Shown in pieces: positions 24,140 through 34,580 of a DNA stretch of 64,000 nt. The first letter of the stretch is position 1, and the number at the start of each line of letters is the position of its first letter. This DNA comes from Climacium dendroides (taxonomy: Eukaryota; Streptophyta; Bryopsida; Hypnales; Climaciaceae): the NCBI GenBank assembly GCA_950106755.1, contig OX467087.1:17674047-17738046 (forward strand). Direction: 5' to 3'. The notes beneath the pieces are model-generated. The model saw only the letters and a program-made list of their open reading frames with translations. It made no database searches and was not told where the DNA came from. Position numbers and translations under genes: made by a program.

Positions 24140-27100
24140 AGTACTTCAGATCGGGACAACAATCTTCCACCGAAGAGGAAGAGGACCCCTCAAGTGCTGT
24201 TGGAGTTGTCGGAGGAGGCAGGGCACGACGCAGAGGAAGAGGAGGAACTCAAAGAGCAGTCTTGGAGGTAAGTTTGGAAGAAGAAATAATTTGAGTATAG
24301 AACCAGTGGTATTCAAGGTTTTGGGGGAGGCGCGCGTTGGTACGGACGTCAAGTGCAACGCACACCCTGTTTCTTATGACGTCGACTCTATCATGTTAAA
24401 CGTCATAGACGTTTAATGTGATGTCTGCATAAATTGTCTGACGTTCATGTCTTCGTCACGGAGGACATGTTCTTTGAGTTGAACTCTATACAAAGAAAAG
24501 TGATTGTTTGTTCCTTAGTCAGAGAGAAATTTGTAAGAATTCAGAAGTGATCAATCAGGACGTACGGGAATCAACCCCCTGTAAGGGTGACAGACCCTAA
24601 ACCACGGCGTCTTTCCAGTTTCTGTGAAGAGAAAGTTCCTGTAATGTTCAAAACAACGTCTAGGCGTGTCTACATCGACGTTAGATTCAACGTAGTGAGC
24701 AACAGAGGAACATGTAGAGTACTTTGAAGCCGCAAATAGCGTATGTGGACATCTCTTTTGTAGGGGTCCAGTTGCGGGAGTGATTTGATTGTACTGACGT
24801 AGCCCCATTTTCTTCCGAAGCTGATAGTGCATTTGACCTTTTACAGTAAGGGCTACAACACAGGGTTTGATGAACCAGCTTCGAATGCTGATATTGAAGA
24901 GATGATCGAGCAGCTGATCCCCGAACAGGCTCGCGAAAAAGGCTTAAGCACTGTAATGAAGAAACCTATGTAAATAGACCGACAGGGGGAACCATTCGGA
25001 CCTATAAAGGTTCCTTTCTCCAACGACATCAAGAAATATGCAAGAGACCTTGACCCCAGGTTTGGATGGGAGGGTCAGCCTAAGAAAGACAGACGGCGCT
25101 TATTTAGGCGCCTATATACAGGTTTGTATTCAGTCCTTCTTTGTGAAATGAAGAGGACTATAGACCTTGTAGTTCATTGTTGCATGTAGTTCAGAAGACT
25201 GTTAATGTTGTAGAAGGTAGCTCATTGGCCATGAGGCGGGGTAGTGGATGTCACCTGTAATGTCCACAGCGACGTCGAATATAATGTCACGACTGATATC
25301 AGTGCAGGATCCTCTACAGTGAGGGGTGGTCCCTATGGTTGTCCGCACCACAGGGACGTGCAGTGTGTATCCCCTAGTGTTTTCTAGAGACATAGGGGTG
25401 TCCATGTAAATTCTCTTGTTATTCTTTGGTACATCAATGTTGTACACAATGCAGAGGTAGCTATACTAAGTCCTCTGGCTTGCAGATTAGTGTATAGAGG
25501 GAGAGTCCGAGCGAGTGTTGGAGAAGTGGATGCAGCCGTTCATCACAAAAGCGCTCATTCATGTTCGTTGGAAGCTCAATCGATTGATTGATGGCAGAAA
25601 ATCCAAACCGATTGGAATGGATGACGATGTGTGGGAGGCATTGAAGGAGGCTCGTGCTACCGATGCTTCCCAAGAGAAGTCAGCCCATATGTCTGCCATT
25701 TCTAAGGGGAAGGCATCCAGCACAACCCAGCATGAGGCCGTAGAGAGAGAAGTCATCTCGAGGCTGGTAAGTATGTAGTAACTGACGTCCACCTACTTGC
25801 CCATGTCGACACCACTTTCATCACACATGTTGCGTTTGTTATTCCAAAAAATGTCAAAAATGATGGTAGATATGGAGGACTGGGCCTTCTTCTTCGCACG
25901 TGGAAGGACCTTTGTGGGGTGGCATTGAAGCATGTAATCATTGCATCTGAACTCTAAGTGCATATTTTTCTTCCCCTTGTCGGGTGGCATTCAAGCATGT
26001 AATCGTTGCATGTGGACTCTAAGTGCATATTCTTCTTCCCCTTGTACGGTGCCATTGAAGCATGTAACCTTTGTATGTGAACTCTAAGTGCATATTCTTC
26101 TTCCCCTTGTAGACTTTGTTGCGGAACAGAGCACCGTTTGAAGCAAAGGTGGACGCAGAAGTGGCCAAGGAGTTGCAGCGTCTGGAAGAAGAGAAGCGCA
26201 GAGGTCGAAGTCCCCATGGCAAAGAGCTGCAAGAGATGCGCAGTCGGCTGGATGAGCTTGAGCTCAATGTAAGTCGCCTTACTGAGACCATGAGCATGTC
26301 CCACAAAAGCATGGAGGAAATGCTACGTAAGATCCTCGCAAGTTAGTGTAAAGCAAGTGGTGGGGGGACCTTGGATGTCACGGAGCCATCCTCGCCAATC
26401 GGGGCAAGGAATCCACCACTTCTCACGTCACCTAGGGCAGAGGCGTTGAAAATGGCACAGAAGGACTGTCTTGTGCCCGTGTTGCAGCCCACAACTCCTG
26501 TAGATGTCGTTGAGCCAGTCCCCATAGCTGGCCAAAGCAATGTCAAAGACGATGTTCTTGTTGACGTTAACTCCGACAAGCGGGCTGTTGAAGACGATGT
26601 TGTTTACGACGTTGTAGCTAACATTGAGGAGGAGCAGGTAGAAGTCGTCGGTGAAGTTGCGATCCCTGAAACTGCTAAAAGTCAGCAAGGAGTGGAAGAT
26701 GTGTACGCCATAGTCAAAGACTCCGGGGTGCAAGCAACATCTGAGAGGAGAGAAAGCACAATGGAGACCTCCACGGAGCAACAGGTGATGCGACGTCTCT
26801 CTTCCCATTTTAAGTGCCAAGTGACCGACGTGAAGCACTCCCTTTGTTAGGCTAGTGACGTTATTTCCATGAATTGCCTTGTATGAGGATGGTGTCGTAG
26901 CGTAGTAGCGTTTGTTTGCAATGCTTCAATTTTTTTTTAGAAGTGCGTGTCAAATTGGACATCGAAGTGAATGTTACTAGTGGCAGACGCTGATGCACTC
27001 TAAGGCTCAGCCTGTTCTTTTCAAAGCGAGTACATCAGAATAGTATGTAAGCAGAAGTCGAAGTTTCCTTTCAGTCCCCCATTCCATTGAATGCGCAGGT

Positions 27101-27590
27101 ATATTTTACAATAACTATGTGCATCTTACAGGAAAGCAAGTGCCTCAATGGTGCTCAGGTAAGGCTAGAAAGTGTAGGTGATTAGAGGATGTCAAAAGTG
27201 AATAATAATTGTGTGATGGTGTTGCAGGAAGACATTGAAGTCCTTGGTGAGTCCTCAAGCCAGCCTCGGCGTGTTGTGAGGACCACGCAAGCTGTGAAGG
27301 GCACAAAGGCTACACCGAAGGCAACAATTTCCAAAGCGGTGGGTCTTCCTAAACCTACCCAACCCACTAAAAAGGTTAGGAAGGCTGCATTCCATTCACC
27401 CATACTTTCAGTTGTTTCTGTATGCAACTTAAAAGAATAATGCAAGTGTAGCATTCCTTGACATTTGTTGTGGCTGTATAAGAGTCCCAGAAATAAACAT
27501 ACACGAGTAGGTACTGCTGGTTTTGACTTGGTGTGGTACGATGTAGGTTGCTGTTGTCAAGAAATCGGATGCACCTCGGAAGAAGTGAGT
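24140..27590 (+). pseudogene. TNP1/Transposase_24-like protein gene of CACTA-1
   Basis: Plus-strand exon-like blocks are: about 24150-24269 ('PPKRKRTPQVLLELSEEAG', donor GGTAAG); 24845-25121 ('YNTGFDEPASNADIEEMIEQ', with a TAA near 24973); about 25495-25767 ('LEKWMQPFITKALIHVRWKL', then 'DVWEALKEARATDASQEKSA' and 'KGKASSTTQHEAVE'); 26113-26346 (coiled coil 'EMRSRLDELELNVSRLTE'); about 26371-26785 (acidic); and 27228-27440 ('KAVGLPKPTQPTKKVRKA'), with a basic KKSDAPRK near 27565. The layout of a Trp-rich block with Lys/Ser linker, coiled coil and basic tail is that of the DNA-binding accessory protein in plant CACTA elements. A stop in the second block and a TAG after the coiled coil suggest decay or more introns. 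Confidence 0.55.
25921..26112 (+). repeat. Tandem triplication of an intron 3' splice region (65-bp unit)
   Basis: Three copies start at 25921, 25986 and 26051. Each has 'actctaagtgcatat' and 'cttccccttgt'. Only the third ends in the functional TAG acceptor before the coiled-coil exon at 26113. The other two read TCG and TAC at the same place. Confidence 0.85.
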
Positions 27591-28084
27591 CCCTGTTTGC
27601 CACAGTGTGTCCAACTTCACATCGCATATCATGGTCAAGCATGTTATTCAGAACATTGAGTAGAACGCACCATGTTTTCATCGAAAGTGTTGTAGTTAAT
27701 GTTGTTGTGGATTTCTTCGTAATACTAGATTGTGGGCATGTGCATAGCTATTTTGTGCAAAAGTTGGCAAGTAGCCTTATAATCCCAATGCCATTGAAAA
27801 CACAGGCTTCTATGCTTGGACATCTCTTACAAAGACACATAATTCATCTTCTAATGGCATATCTCAATCTTCCATTCACTCATGTATATGGGCTGTAGAG
27901 TACATCGTCTTTGATGTTGAGGTTTACGATTCACGTTGTTCATTTCGTTCGAAAAAACATCCTTCCTCTCGCATTGTATGTCTTCTGTAATGCTCAAGAA
28001 AACACTGCAGATGTCACTGTGCGTGTCGAACGGAACATTGAGCACAAAGCAATGCATACCCCAGTACATGGATTGCTCTACTTA

Positions 28085-28585
28085 ATGTCACAATAGACGT
28101 GTATGTGGACGATGTCTGCGATTTCAGCAAAGAATAAATTCCACAATATTGTCCACCCAGCTCATTTCCTAAAGCACATTCTCGTTGACTCTGATGTCAT
28201 TTAAAACATCCTCCTGTCAAATGTGACGTCCCAGAGAACATCACACAGAACACCGGCATGTACCGCAGAAGAGTGCCACGTCAGGTGCCACGTAGGCTGC
28301 GTGCACCGGAAATTATTTTCCACGTCGGATATTTAGGGGTCCACGTCATTGGACACGTCAGAACGCCGTTGGATGAAAAAGTTGTCCAACGTGTCCTTGC
28401 CCATCGTTAAAAATCCTACGTGGATGCCAAAACCCCTCCACATGGCACTCTCAGAAACTCTTGGGTGACCCTGTTGTTTTCAATGTCATAAAAAATTTAA
28501 GCACGTTTTAGCACATAACATGGCCCGTTTTTGGCCCGTTTTTTTAAACGGATTTTTTTAGACGTCACTACAGGCATCGTCCTTG
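28085..28585. repeat. CACTA-1 right subterminal GACGT repeats
   Basis: The same GACGT/CACGTC words are dense here, e.g. near 28095, 28225, 28275-28290, 28320-28365 and 28560. They mirror the left end. Confidence 0.6.
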
Positions 28586-28618
28586 TTAAATTAAACATCA
28601 CAGCACGTTTTTTCCCTT

Positions 28619-28647
28619 GTTAAAAAAAACACTGATTTCTTATAGTG
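28619..28647 (-). repeat. CACTA-1 right terminal inverted repeat
   Basis: Ends GATTTCTTATAGTG; its reverse complement starts CACTATAAGAAATC. It is flanked by ATA. Confidence 0.88.
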
Positions 28648-28650
28648 ATA

Positions 28651-29720
28651 GACTCAGTGCTATAGACAATGTAACTATACTCTACTGAATTCGTATCATA
28701 CAAGGCATTGCTCTCTCAGTGCTCACTAGTATGAAGTCAGTACTGTGAAGTTCTATATTGGTCAAGATAGAACATAGTGGACTACAAGGAAGTTGTAGGG
28801 GACTTAAGCCCATGAGCGCTAGTGACACGCTAGTAATTTCAAAATGAGTCCAAGGTATGATCTTAGTGGAGCAGAGGACTGTACAGGAGGATCTGACAGA
28901 AGTAGGAGCTCGAAGTATTGCATAAGTATCCATGTAGTATTCATTGCTACTACATAGGTCTCATGTTTGCGTCAGGAAGCACTAGCAACGAATACATAGT
29001 ACAATGTGTGAAGCAATAGTGCTCTACCTGTCGGAAGAGAGGATTCTAAATATGTCATCTCGAAAGCGAAGACATACCACAAGTGCAGGGAGGGCCTAGT
29101 AGACGTCCTATTGAGTATTATGGAGGCATATCCGTAAGCGTGGACGATGGGGCAGCAGAGGCCTTATCCATATCCATGTATTGCGCTATATAGATCACTG
29201 CAATGTAGGCACTTCACTACAATGTAAAATACACTTTGAATGTGTGAAGAATGTGGATGTACTACAGCAATACCCAAAGTCCTACAATGTGTCCGAGAAG
29301 GACTAATAGAATGCAATGCATTGTTTTTGGAAATCCTTGTATATAATATGGATCAAATTAGGACTCTTCTAGACATGCAAGAAGTCACTTCTAGTATTAT
29401 CATGACATAAGCACCAGTCATGTGACGCAACAAATATTCTTTCTCAGGAAAGACAATACAAAACCGCTCTATTTTGCAAAGAAAAGACATCATGCACTTG
29501 CTAACAATGAACACGAATGGGCTCTGTTGACTAACAATGTTAGCTGTACATGTTCCTATTCTATTTACTATGTTGTATGAAGTGAAGACCTATAGTGCAG
29601 AGGAATCCTCAAAGCGTGCATGACTTTCCCAAAGAACCCTTTTCCTCAAGCAATCAAGGTTTGAACAAATAAAGATTCTACAATAAAAATCGAAGCCATG
29701 ATTGGAAATTAGGGAGGCCG
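28651..29720. other. Intron of the transposase-like gene right of CACTA-1
   Basis: TAGTAC/AGTAC-rich non-coding DNA of the large element resumes right after the ATA duplication. No recognisable exon was seen, though small ones could be missed. Confidence 0.4.
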
Positions 29721-29723
29721 TAC

Positions 29724-30272
29724 CTGATTCTCCATTAGAAGATGCATTGCATAAGTGTCGTATGCATTCCGACCGAGGCATTTGCGTCGCACATCCCATC
29801 TCCCGGGACTTACTCGCGTCTCCTGTGTCCACCACTACAAGACCAGTTGCTTGACCTCATTGCAGATTCCACCTTCCCTTGTCTTTCGAGCTAGAGCTGC
29901 AAAACGTGATGAAGTTTCTGTTGTAGCTGATCGTAGTCGCTCTACAGCAGCTAGCAAATTCTCCTTTCTTGTACCGAGTATGCTATGGAACTTTGAGATG
30001 TCGGAATCTAATTCGCTCACCACTGCCTCCAAGATCACCCTCTTGCGAGCTAGCATACCCGAAGAATGAGGAATTTTCATGGCCACCAAGTCCGACTTAA
30101 TATTTAGCAGAATCTGTCGTTGGGCCTTCGCTTCTTCAGGAGTAGGGTAATTACTAGGGAGGAGCAGTCGAATGCTACAACTACTAAAAACCTTCTCCAA
30201 AACAGCATCTCTGAAATTGGAATCCCCAATATGTTGTAGCAATCGGAAAAGGGAATTTATGATGTGACTCAT
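29724..30272 (-). pseudogene. Transposase-like gene of the large element, N-terminal exon
   Basis: The exon starts MSHIINSLFRLLQHIG and runs through 'YPTPEEAKAQRQILLNIKSD', 'ARKRVILEAVVSELDSDI' and 'SSRFAALARKTREGGICNEV'. A TAG stop at 29835-29837 interrupts it. The same frame then continues WWTQETRVSPGRWDV and 'LGRNAYDTYAMHLLMENQ' to a strong donor (CAG/GTACGG) at 29723. The TRVSPN-like block followed by a CxC-YH block (found at 19.93 kb) is the order expected in this family. This exon and the block at 17.77-19.95 kb are therefore read as one gene, now split by the CACTA element. Intermediate exons were not found. Confidence 0.5.
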
Positions 30273-31385
30273 ACTCCTCCAAACACTAGTCCGGTGCCTT
30301 CTGCATCCCCATCGTAGATTTGGCGCAGAATTGGCTTCTACACCTGCTGCGAGTGCGTCCTCGGCAATGCTGCGTTGGCTGCAACTACGCCGCTGACGAT
30401 CCCTCCATTCTTGTCGTTGAATGAGTACCGCAGTAGCCTCTGCCCACCGTCACGTTCATGACCCCGGCCGCGTCATCCACTCATCTGGCGGAACACTTCA
30501 AAGGCGACATCCGCAGTAGCCCCCAATGATAAAATTAGTTCTCATCACTCCTGCCCCTATCTCTTCCATGCATGAAGATGCAACATTGGATTTCTGTGTA
30601 CTGGCTTCCAAACCCAACATCGTAGTTCTACTGCTCATTCCGTGCACTAACTGTCACTGTTCTTCTTCGGAACTCTGAAACAAGAGAAGCTGGCGGCGTT
30701 CATCGTTCCCGATGCATAGACGCCACATAAAGCAATTTTAAAGTCTCCATAAAAGCAAACCGCAGGGGCGGATGAAGACGTAGTTGGACAAGCAGTCCAT
30801 GGTGGCAATGGCGTGGGCCCCCCCTAGGACTATGCAGTACTATTTGTCTACGTTGGAATACTACAGGGAGCCAGAACTTCAGAATATTGCTAGAAAATGG
30901 CAGTTTTTTATTTCTATTTTTTATAATTATAGGAGGCCCTTAAAAAATTAATATAAAAAATGGCCATTTTTTCCAACCCCCTAAAATCACTGGAAGTGCA
31001 AAAACCAATTTATAATATTAATTTCCATGAGTGGAAATTACCTACAAATGTAGCTCTATTCTGGCCAATGTAGAAGCCCATGAAATGAGGCAATCACAAA
31101 TCCCTCTCCTAGAAAGTTGTATTTCCATAACTAGAAGGAGCCCACAAAGTCTGACATCCTAACTCTTTAGAAAAGGTACTCAAAAGTACTAAAATCCCCT
31201 AAAACTATTTATGTGACATTTGCTTAAAATTCAAAAAGCCATCTGAAATCATTTTTGAAAATTTTCTAAAAATTCCAGTACATTAGTTGATGATGGAAGA
31301 GCACTCACGCCAAATTTCAAATTGATCCCATTATTTCTCCAATACTTATGGCATCAAACAACTTCTGCACGCAACGTGTGACGGA

Positions 31386-31540
31386 AAATAGTACAAGTGT
31401 TTCTTGCAATCAACCAGTTATGAATATTTTCTAGAAAGGAAGGACTAAAAATTCATTTTTGACATTGAAATCCCTCTGAAAAAGTTGAAGCCTCCCAAAT
31501 CTGACTCCATGATTGTGGAGTCCGATTTTGTTGGTCACAA
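31386..31540 (-). repeat. Right copy of the inverted flanking repeat
   Basis: The reverse complement carries 'ACCAACAAAAT' and then 'GCAAGAAACACTTGTACT', as at 6272-6356. It has about 70 bp more between the blocks. It continues undisturbed toward the large element, unlike the left copy. Confidence 0.6.
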
Positions 31541-31715
31541 CCACTAATCAATCCATGACTGTCATTTCTTACATGCATTAAGGCCAAAATTTCACACAAT
31601 GGAAAAAAAGCACTCCCTAGTTGACCACAATGGGTCATTTGACTACATGGGCTAGTTTACTTTACATGAAATGGGGTGGAAAATCTACAAACAAAACCAT
31701 CTAGAATCAACTTAA

Positions 31716-32365
31716 CCCCTAAATGCCCAAGGCACCAAAATCTGGTGTTAGCAAAATTTTGAAGTTAAATAAAACCTAACCAAGCTGCTATTTTTAGTAC
31801 TTTATATTTTTGAAAAGTTTTTTTTGAAGTCTACTTTTAGGATCAAAAATCCAATCTTGAAAATGAATGATAGTGATTTTTCTATTCAAGAATTTGTACA
31901 AGGATACCCATTGCAATCTTGACTTTCCATAGTGTTGAGAGCTCTTGGAAATGAGCCTCAAATGCACTAAATCTTGGAGAAAAAATCAAATTCAAAATTC
32001 ATTTAAAAAATTATAGAGTAGATTTTAAGAAGCCATAAATTGATTGGAGTTATGCATATTAGGCCCTTTAACATCATATTTTTTTTATCACCAACTTTTG
32101 AAATTTAACTTGCAAAAAGAGGATTGAAAGACTTCACATCACTTTTGTTGTTTGAACACCCTCATGGTCAAACATTATAATCTTTCACTCCATAAGTGAT
32201 ATTGTTGTGTTTTTTTTCTTTTTCTATGCAATCTCTAACACGTCAAGTTTGAATTTGTACGGTTACAATTCAAATAAAATGGATACAACTTATCAAAATG
32301 TTGGCCTTTTGTTCAATTTAGAGCAAATTTCAAGAAGTTCAAAGTCAACCTTGGCCATTTAGAGG
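31716..32365 (-). mobile_element. TTAA-flanked MITE, complete copy (650 bp)
   Basis: The left end is CCCCTAAATGCCCAAGG and the right end CCTTGGCCATTTAGAGG. These pair at 15 of 17 positions. TTAA occurs at 31712-31715 and 32366-32369. TTAA duplication suggests a piggyBac-type mover; a 3-bp TTA/TAA reading is less consistent. Related copies lie at 22386-22912 and about 52640-53036. Confidence 0.75.
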
Positions 32366-33679
32366 TTAAATGGACTAATCTATTGAATGAGGTTTGGAAA
32401 ACACAAGAGCTACGATGAAGATGCCGTACGTATCCGGGTGGTAGATACATACGGTAATACCATATTCAATTCATACATATGATGATGCTATAAGTGGGTG
32501 TTGACTTTTCAACACTAATGTGGCACTGTCTCATTGGAACCCATCACCATTGTCATTATAAGTTGCAACTCATAACCTTTTTTCCTTTCAATTTGCTTTT
32601 TATATCCTTGGATCATGAAGATCAATGGTTTTGATTGAAAAATATACAACCAATTATGTAAGATAAACTATTCCTTGCTAGCACAACTCATTGATTATCT
32701 AAAACATATCCGTTTCTTACTCTACTACATCAATTGTAGGGAAGTAGAGTAGCCTATCTTCAATTGAAAATGCAAGCAATCCCATTGGAATAGAACCTCA
32801 AGAAGTGTACTTTGTTTGTTAGCTTAATCCTAGAAGGGCTTGAAAGCCCTTTGTGGCATTATTGTATATTATGAATATAGTGGTATTTGACTAGAAAAAC
32901 ATTGACCAAATATTGTTCACTTGCAAAATAAATTAATGATCATGGTAGTATATAAATAATAATGTATTAGAATTCATATAGTAAACCATGATTGAAGAAC
33001 TATAAGGCTAAAAACAAGTTGTTTAGAGAGATCCCTAGGACCTTTCAAAGATTATGGTAACTACACCAAAAATCAACTTCTTTCTAAAATAGAATCAAAT
33101 TGTACAGATTCTTATCTAACCTCTAAAGTCCCAAGGTCATTTTTCTATCAAAAAACACTCAAAACTACCACTTCTGCTACATCCACCTACGAGGTTATAT
33201 ATATATGTATGTGTGTAATATAGTAGGATCTTGTTCGAAAAGATTTTTGATTTTTGATTGTATAGATTGAAAGATATTAGCATTTATAGTGAAAGAAAAA
33301 CAAGAAGCTTCACATCATTTATCAAAATGGAATGATAGCTATTTTCACTTTTGTTCTCATACCTTTGTCTCAAATCCTTTCAAATGAGGGTCGTTTGTAT
33401 ATGTTCCGCTCCCAACATTAAAAATAACCAAAATTTCTTGTTTTATATGTTCTTCAAGAGGTAACATTCCACTTCTACTTACATCTACTCCCAACATTAG
33501 TTTTTTTAATATTTTCTTCATATAGAATTTAACAAGCTCCCATTTAGCTACATCTAGTGTAGGACTTTCATTGAACTAATTGTTTACTAAACCTTGTAAT
33601 AAATGGTTGTTTGCTCTAAAATCATTAATTTGTACTGTAGAATGTAGAATTTACCTATTGGAAAAATACCAAAAGAGGT

Positions 33680-34580
33680 AGGGTTTGAACACTAGGGAGG
33701 CAATTTGCTAGGTTTGTTGTATTAGGTTGTCACATATCAATTTTTAATAACCTATTGGCTTCTTTTCACTCATGTAAATCATTATTTCTATGTCACTTTG
33801 ACTTTACAATTACAATTGTCCACTACAATGACATTCTTTTCTTATTTATTTATTTATTTAAATTTTTATATTTGATTTATTTTTTTATTTTTATGAAAAT
33901 ATATGTTTTTTTTGTCTAGATTCAAGTTTAATATTCTTACTTTTTATCTCTAGATTATATCTTTTACAATTGATTATCTCAATTCAAATTAAACACTCCC
34001 AATTAAGTCACACACATACATTTACTCAAAAACTCTAGAACTCCAATCCTATACTAAAATATACTTCCTTCTTCCAAGGAAGGAGCTCCAGCATCACCCG
34101 CATGGAAAAACTAAATTCCAATTAGCTTCTTCCTTGTTCATATAGCTAGACAATTGGTTGAAAGAGTTCAACTATTTGCTTCATACCCTTTGGTACCTCA
34201 ACTACCATTATCTACCAATTAATAATTATAGCCCATTCACACTACTAAATCCAATCCAAATTGGTAATTTAAAACATTTTAGCAAAATTTATCAAATTGG
34301 ACATTTACTATACAATTGTATTGTCTACATAGCCCCACTCTCATTTGTTTGTGTCCCCACAAACACCACTATACTTTTGGTCATTGGATCTTTTGCTATC
34401 CAATTGGCTTTATTTGGCTTATGACGCACTTGTTTCTATTCACCTTGGCCTATTTGTGCTCTGTTCCATACGTTCTATTGGGCTTAATCTTGTATTTAAT
34501 TTTTCAATCTTAATTAATCTAGTTTTTGAAATATTCTTTTCTTTTAAATATGCCTGGATCCCATATAATTGGACTTATTT
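33680..34580 (+). repeat. Diverged direct repeat, left copy (old LTR?)
   Basis: Shares 'ctagggaggc' near 33690 and 'aggaaggagctccagc' near 34078, plus surrounding text, with 37800-38430 in the same order. It is too diverged to set ends. It may be an old LTR pair around the ORF at 34519-35631. Confidence 0.4.

Larger units (their letters stand above)
20475..28647 (+). mobile_element. CACTA (En/Spm) element 1, 8.17 kb, ATA target duplication
   Basis: The left end reads CACTATAAGAAAC and the right end TTTCTTATAGTG. The inverted repeat continues imperfectly for about 28 bp. ATA at 20472-20474 is repeated at 28648-28650, the 3-bp duplication expected for CACTA. Both ends carry subterminal GACGT/TGACGTC words. 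Inside is a TNP1/Transposase_24-like gene but no recognisable TNPD-type DDE transposase, so it is probably non-autonomous. It lies in an intron of the minus-strand transposase-like gene of the large element. Confidence 0.9.
6357..30860. mobile_element. Large composite element with SET, RING and transposase-like genes
   Basis: About 24.5 kb of DNA is unified by two features. One is a dense scatter of TAGTAC, AGTACT and GTACTA words in every intron and spacer, which stops near 30840. The other is three convergent multi-exon genes: plus-strand coiled-coil/RING and SUVR-like SET genes, and a minus-strand transposase-like gene. All three carry stops. Without the two later insertions (9959-12315 and 20475-28647) it would be about 14 kb. 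The limits are set by flanking inverted copies of an unrelated repeat on the left and by loss of the TAGTAC words on the right. No clean terminal inverted repeat or target duplication was found, so unity as one element is an inference. Confidence 0.55.
30861..33640. other. AT-rich repeat DNA without genes
   Basis: No coding signal. Besides the inverted flanking repeat (31386-31540) and the MITE (31716-32365), only AT-rich text is seen. A decayed MITE-like end ('taacctctaaagtcccaagg') lies near 33118. Confidence 0.45.

Noticed and set aside
30764..30790. CAGGGGCGGATG, resembling the start of a plant hAT element
   Set aside because: No matching opposite end or 8-bp duplication was found. It may still mark a border but is not supported.
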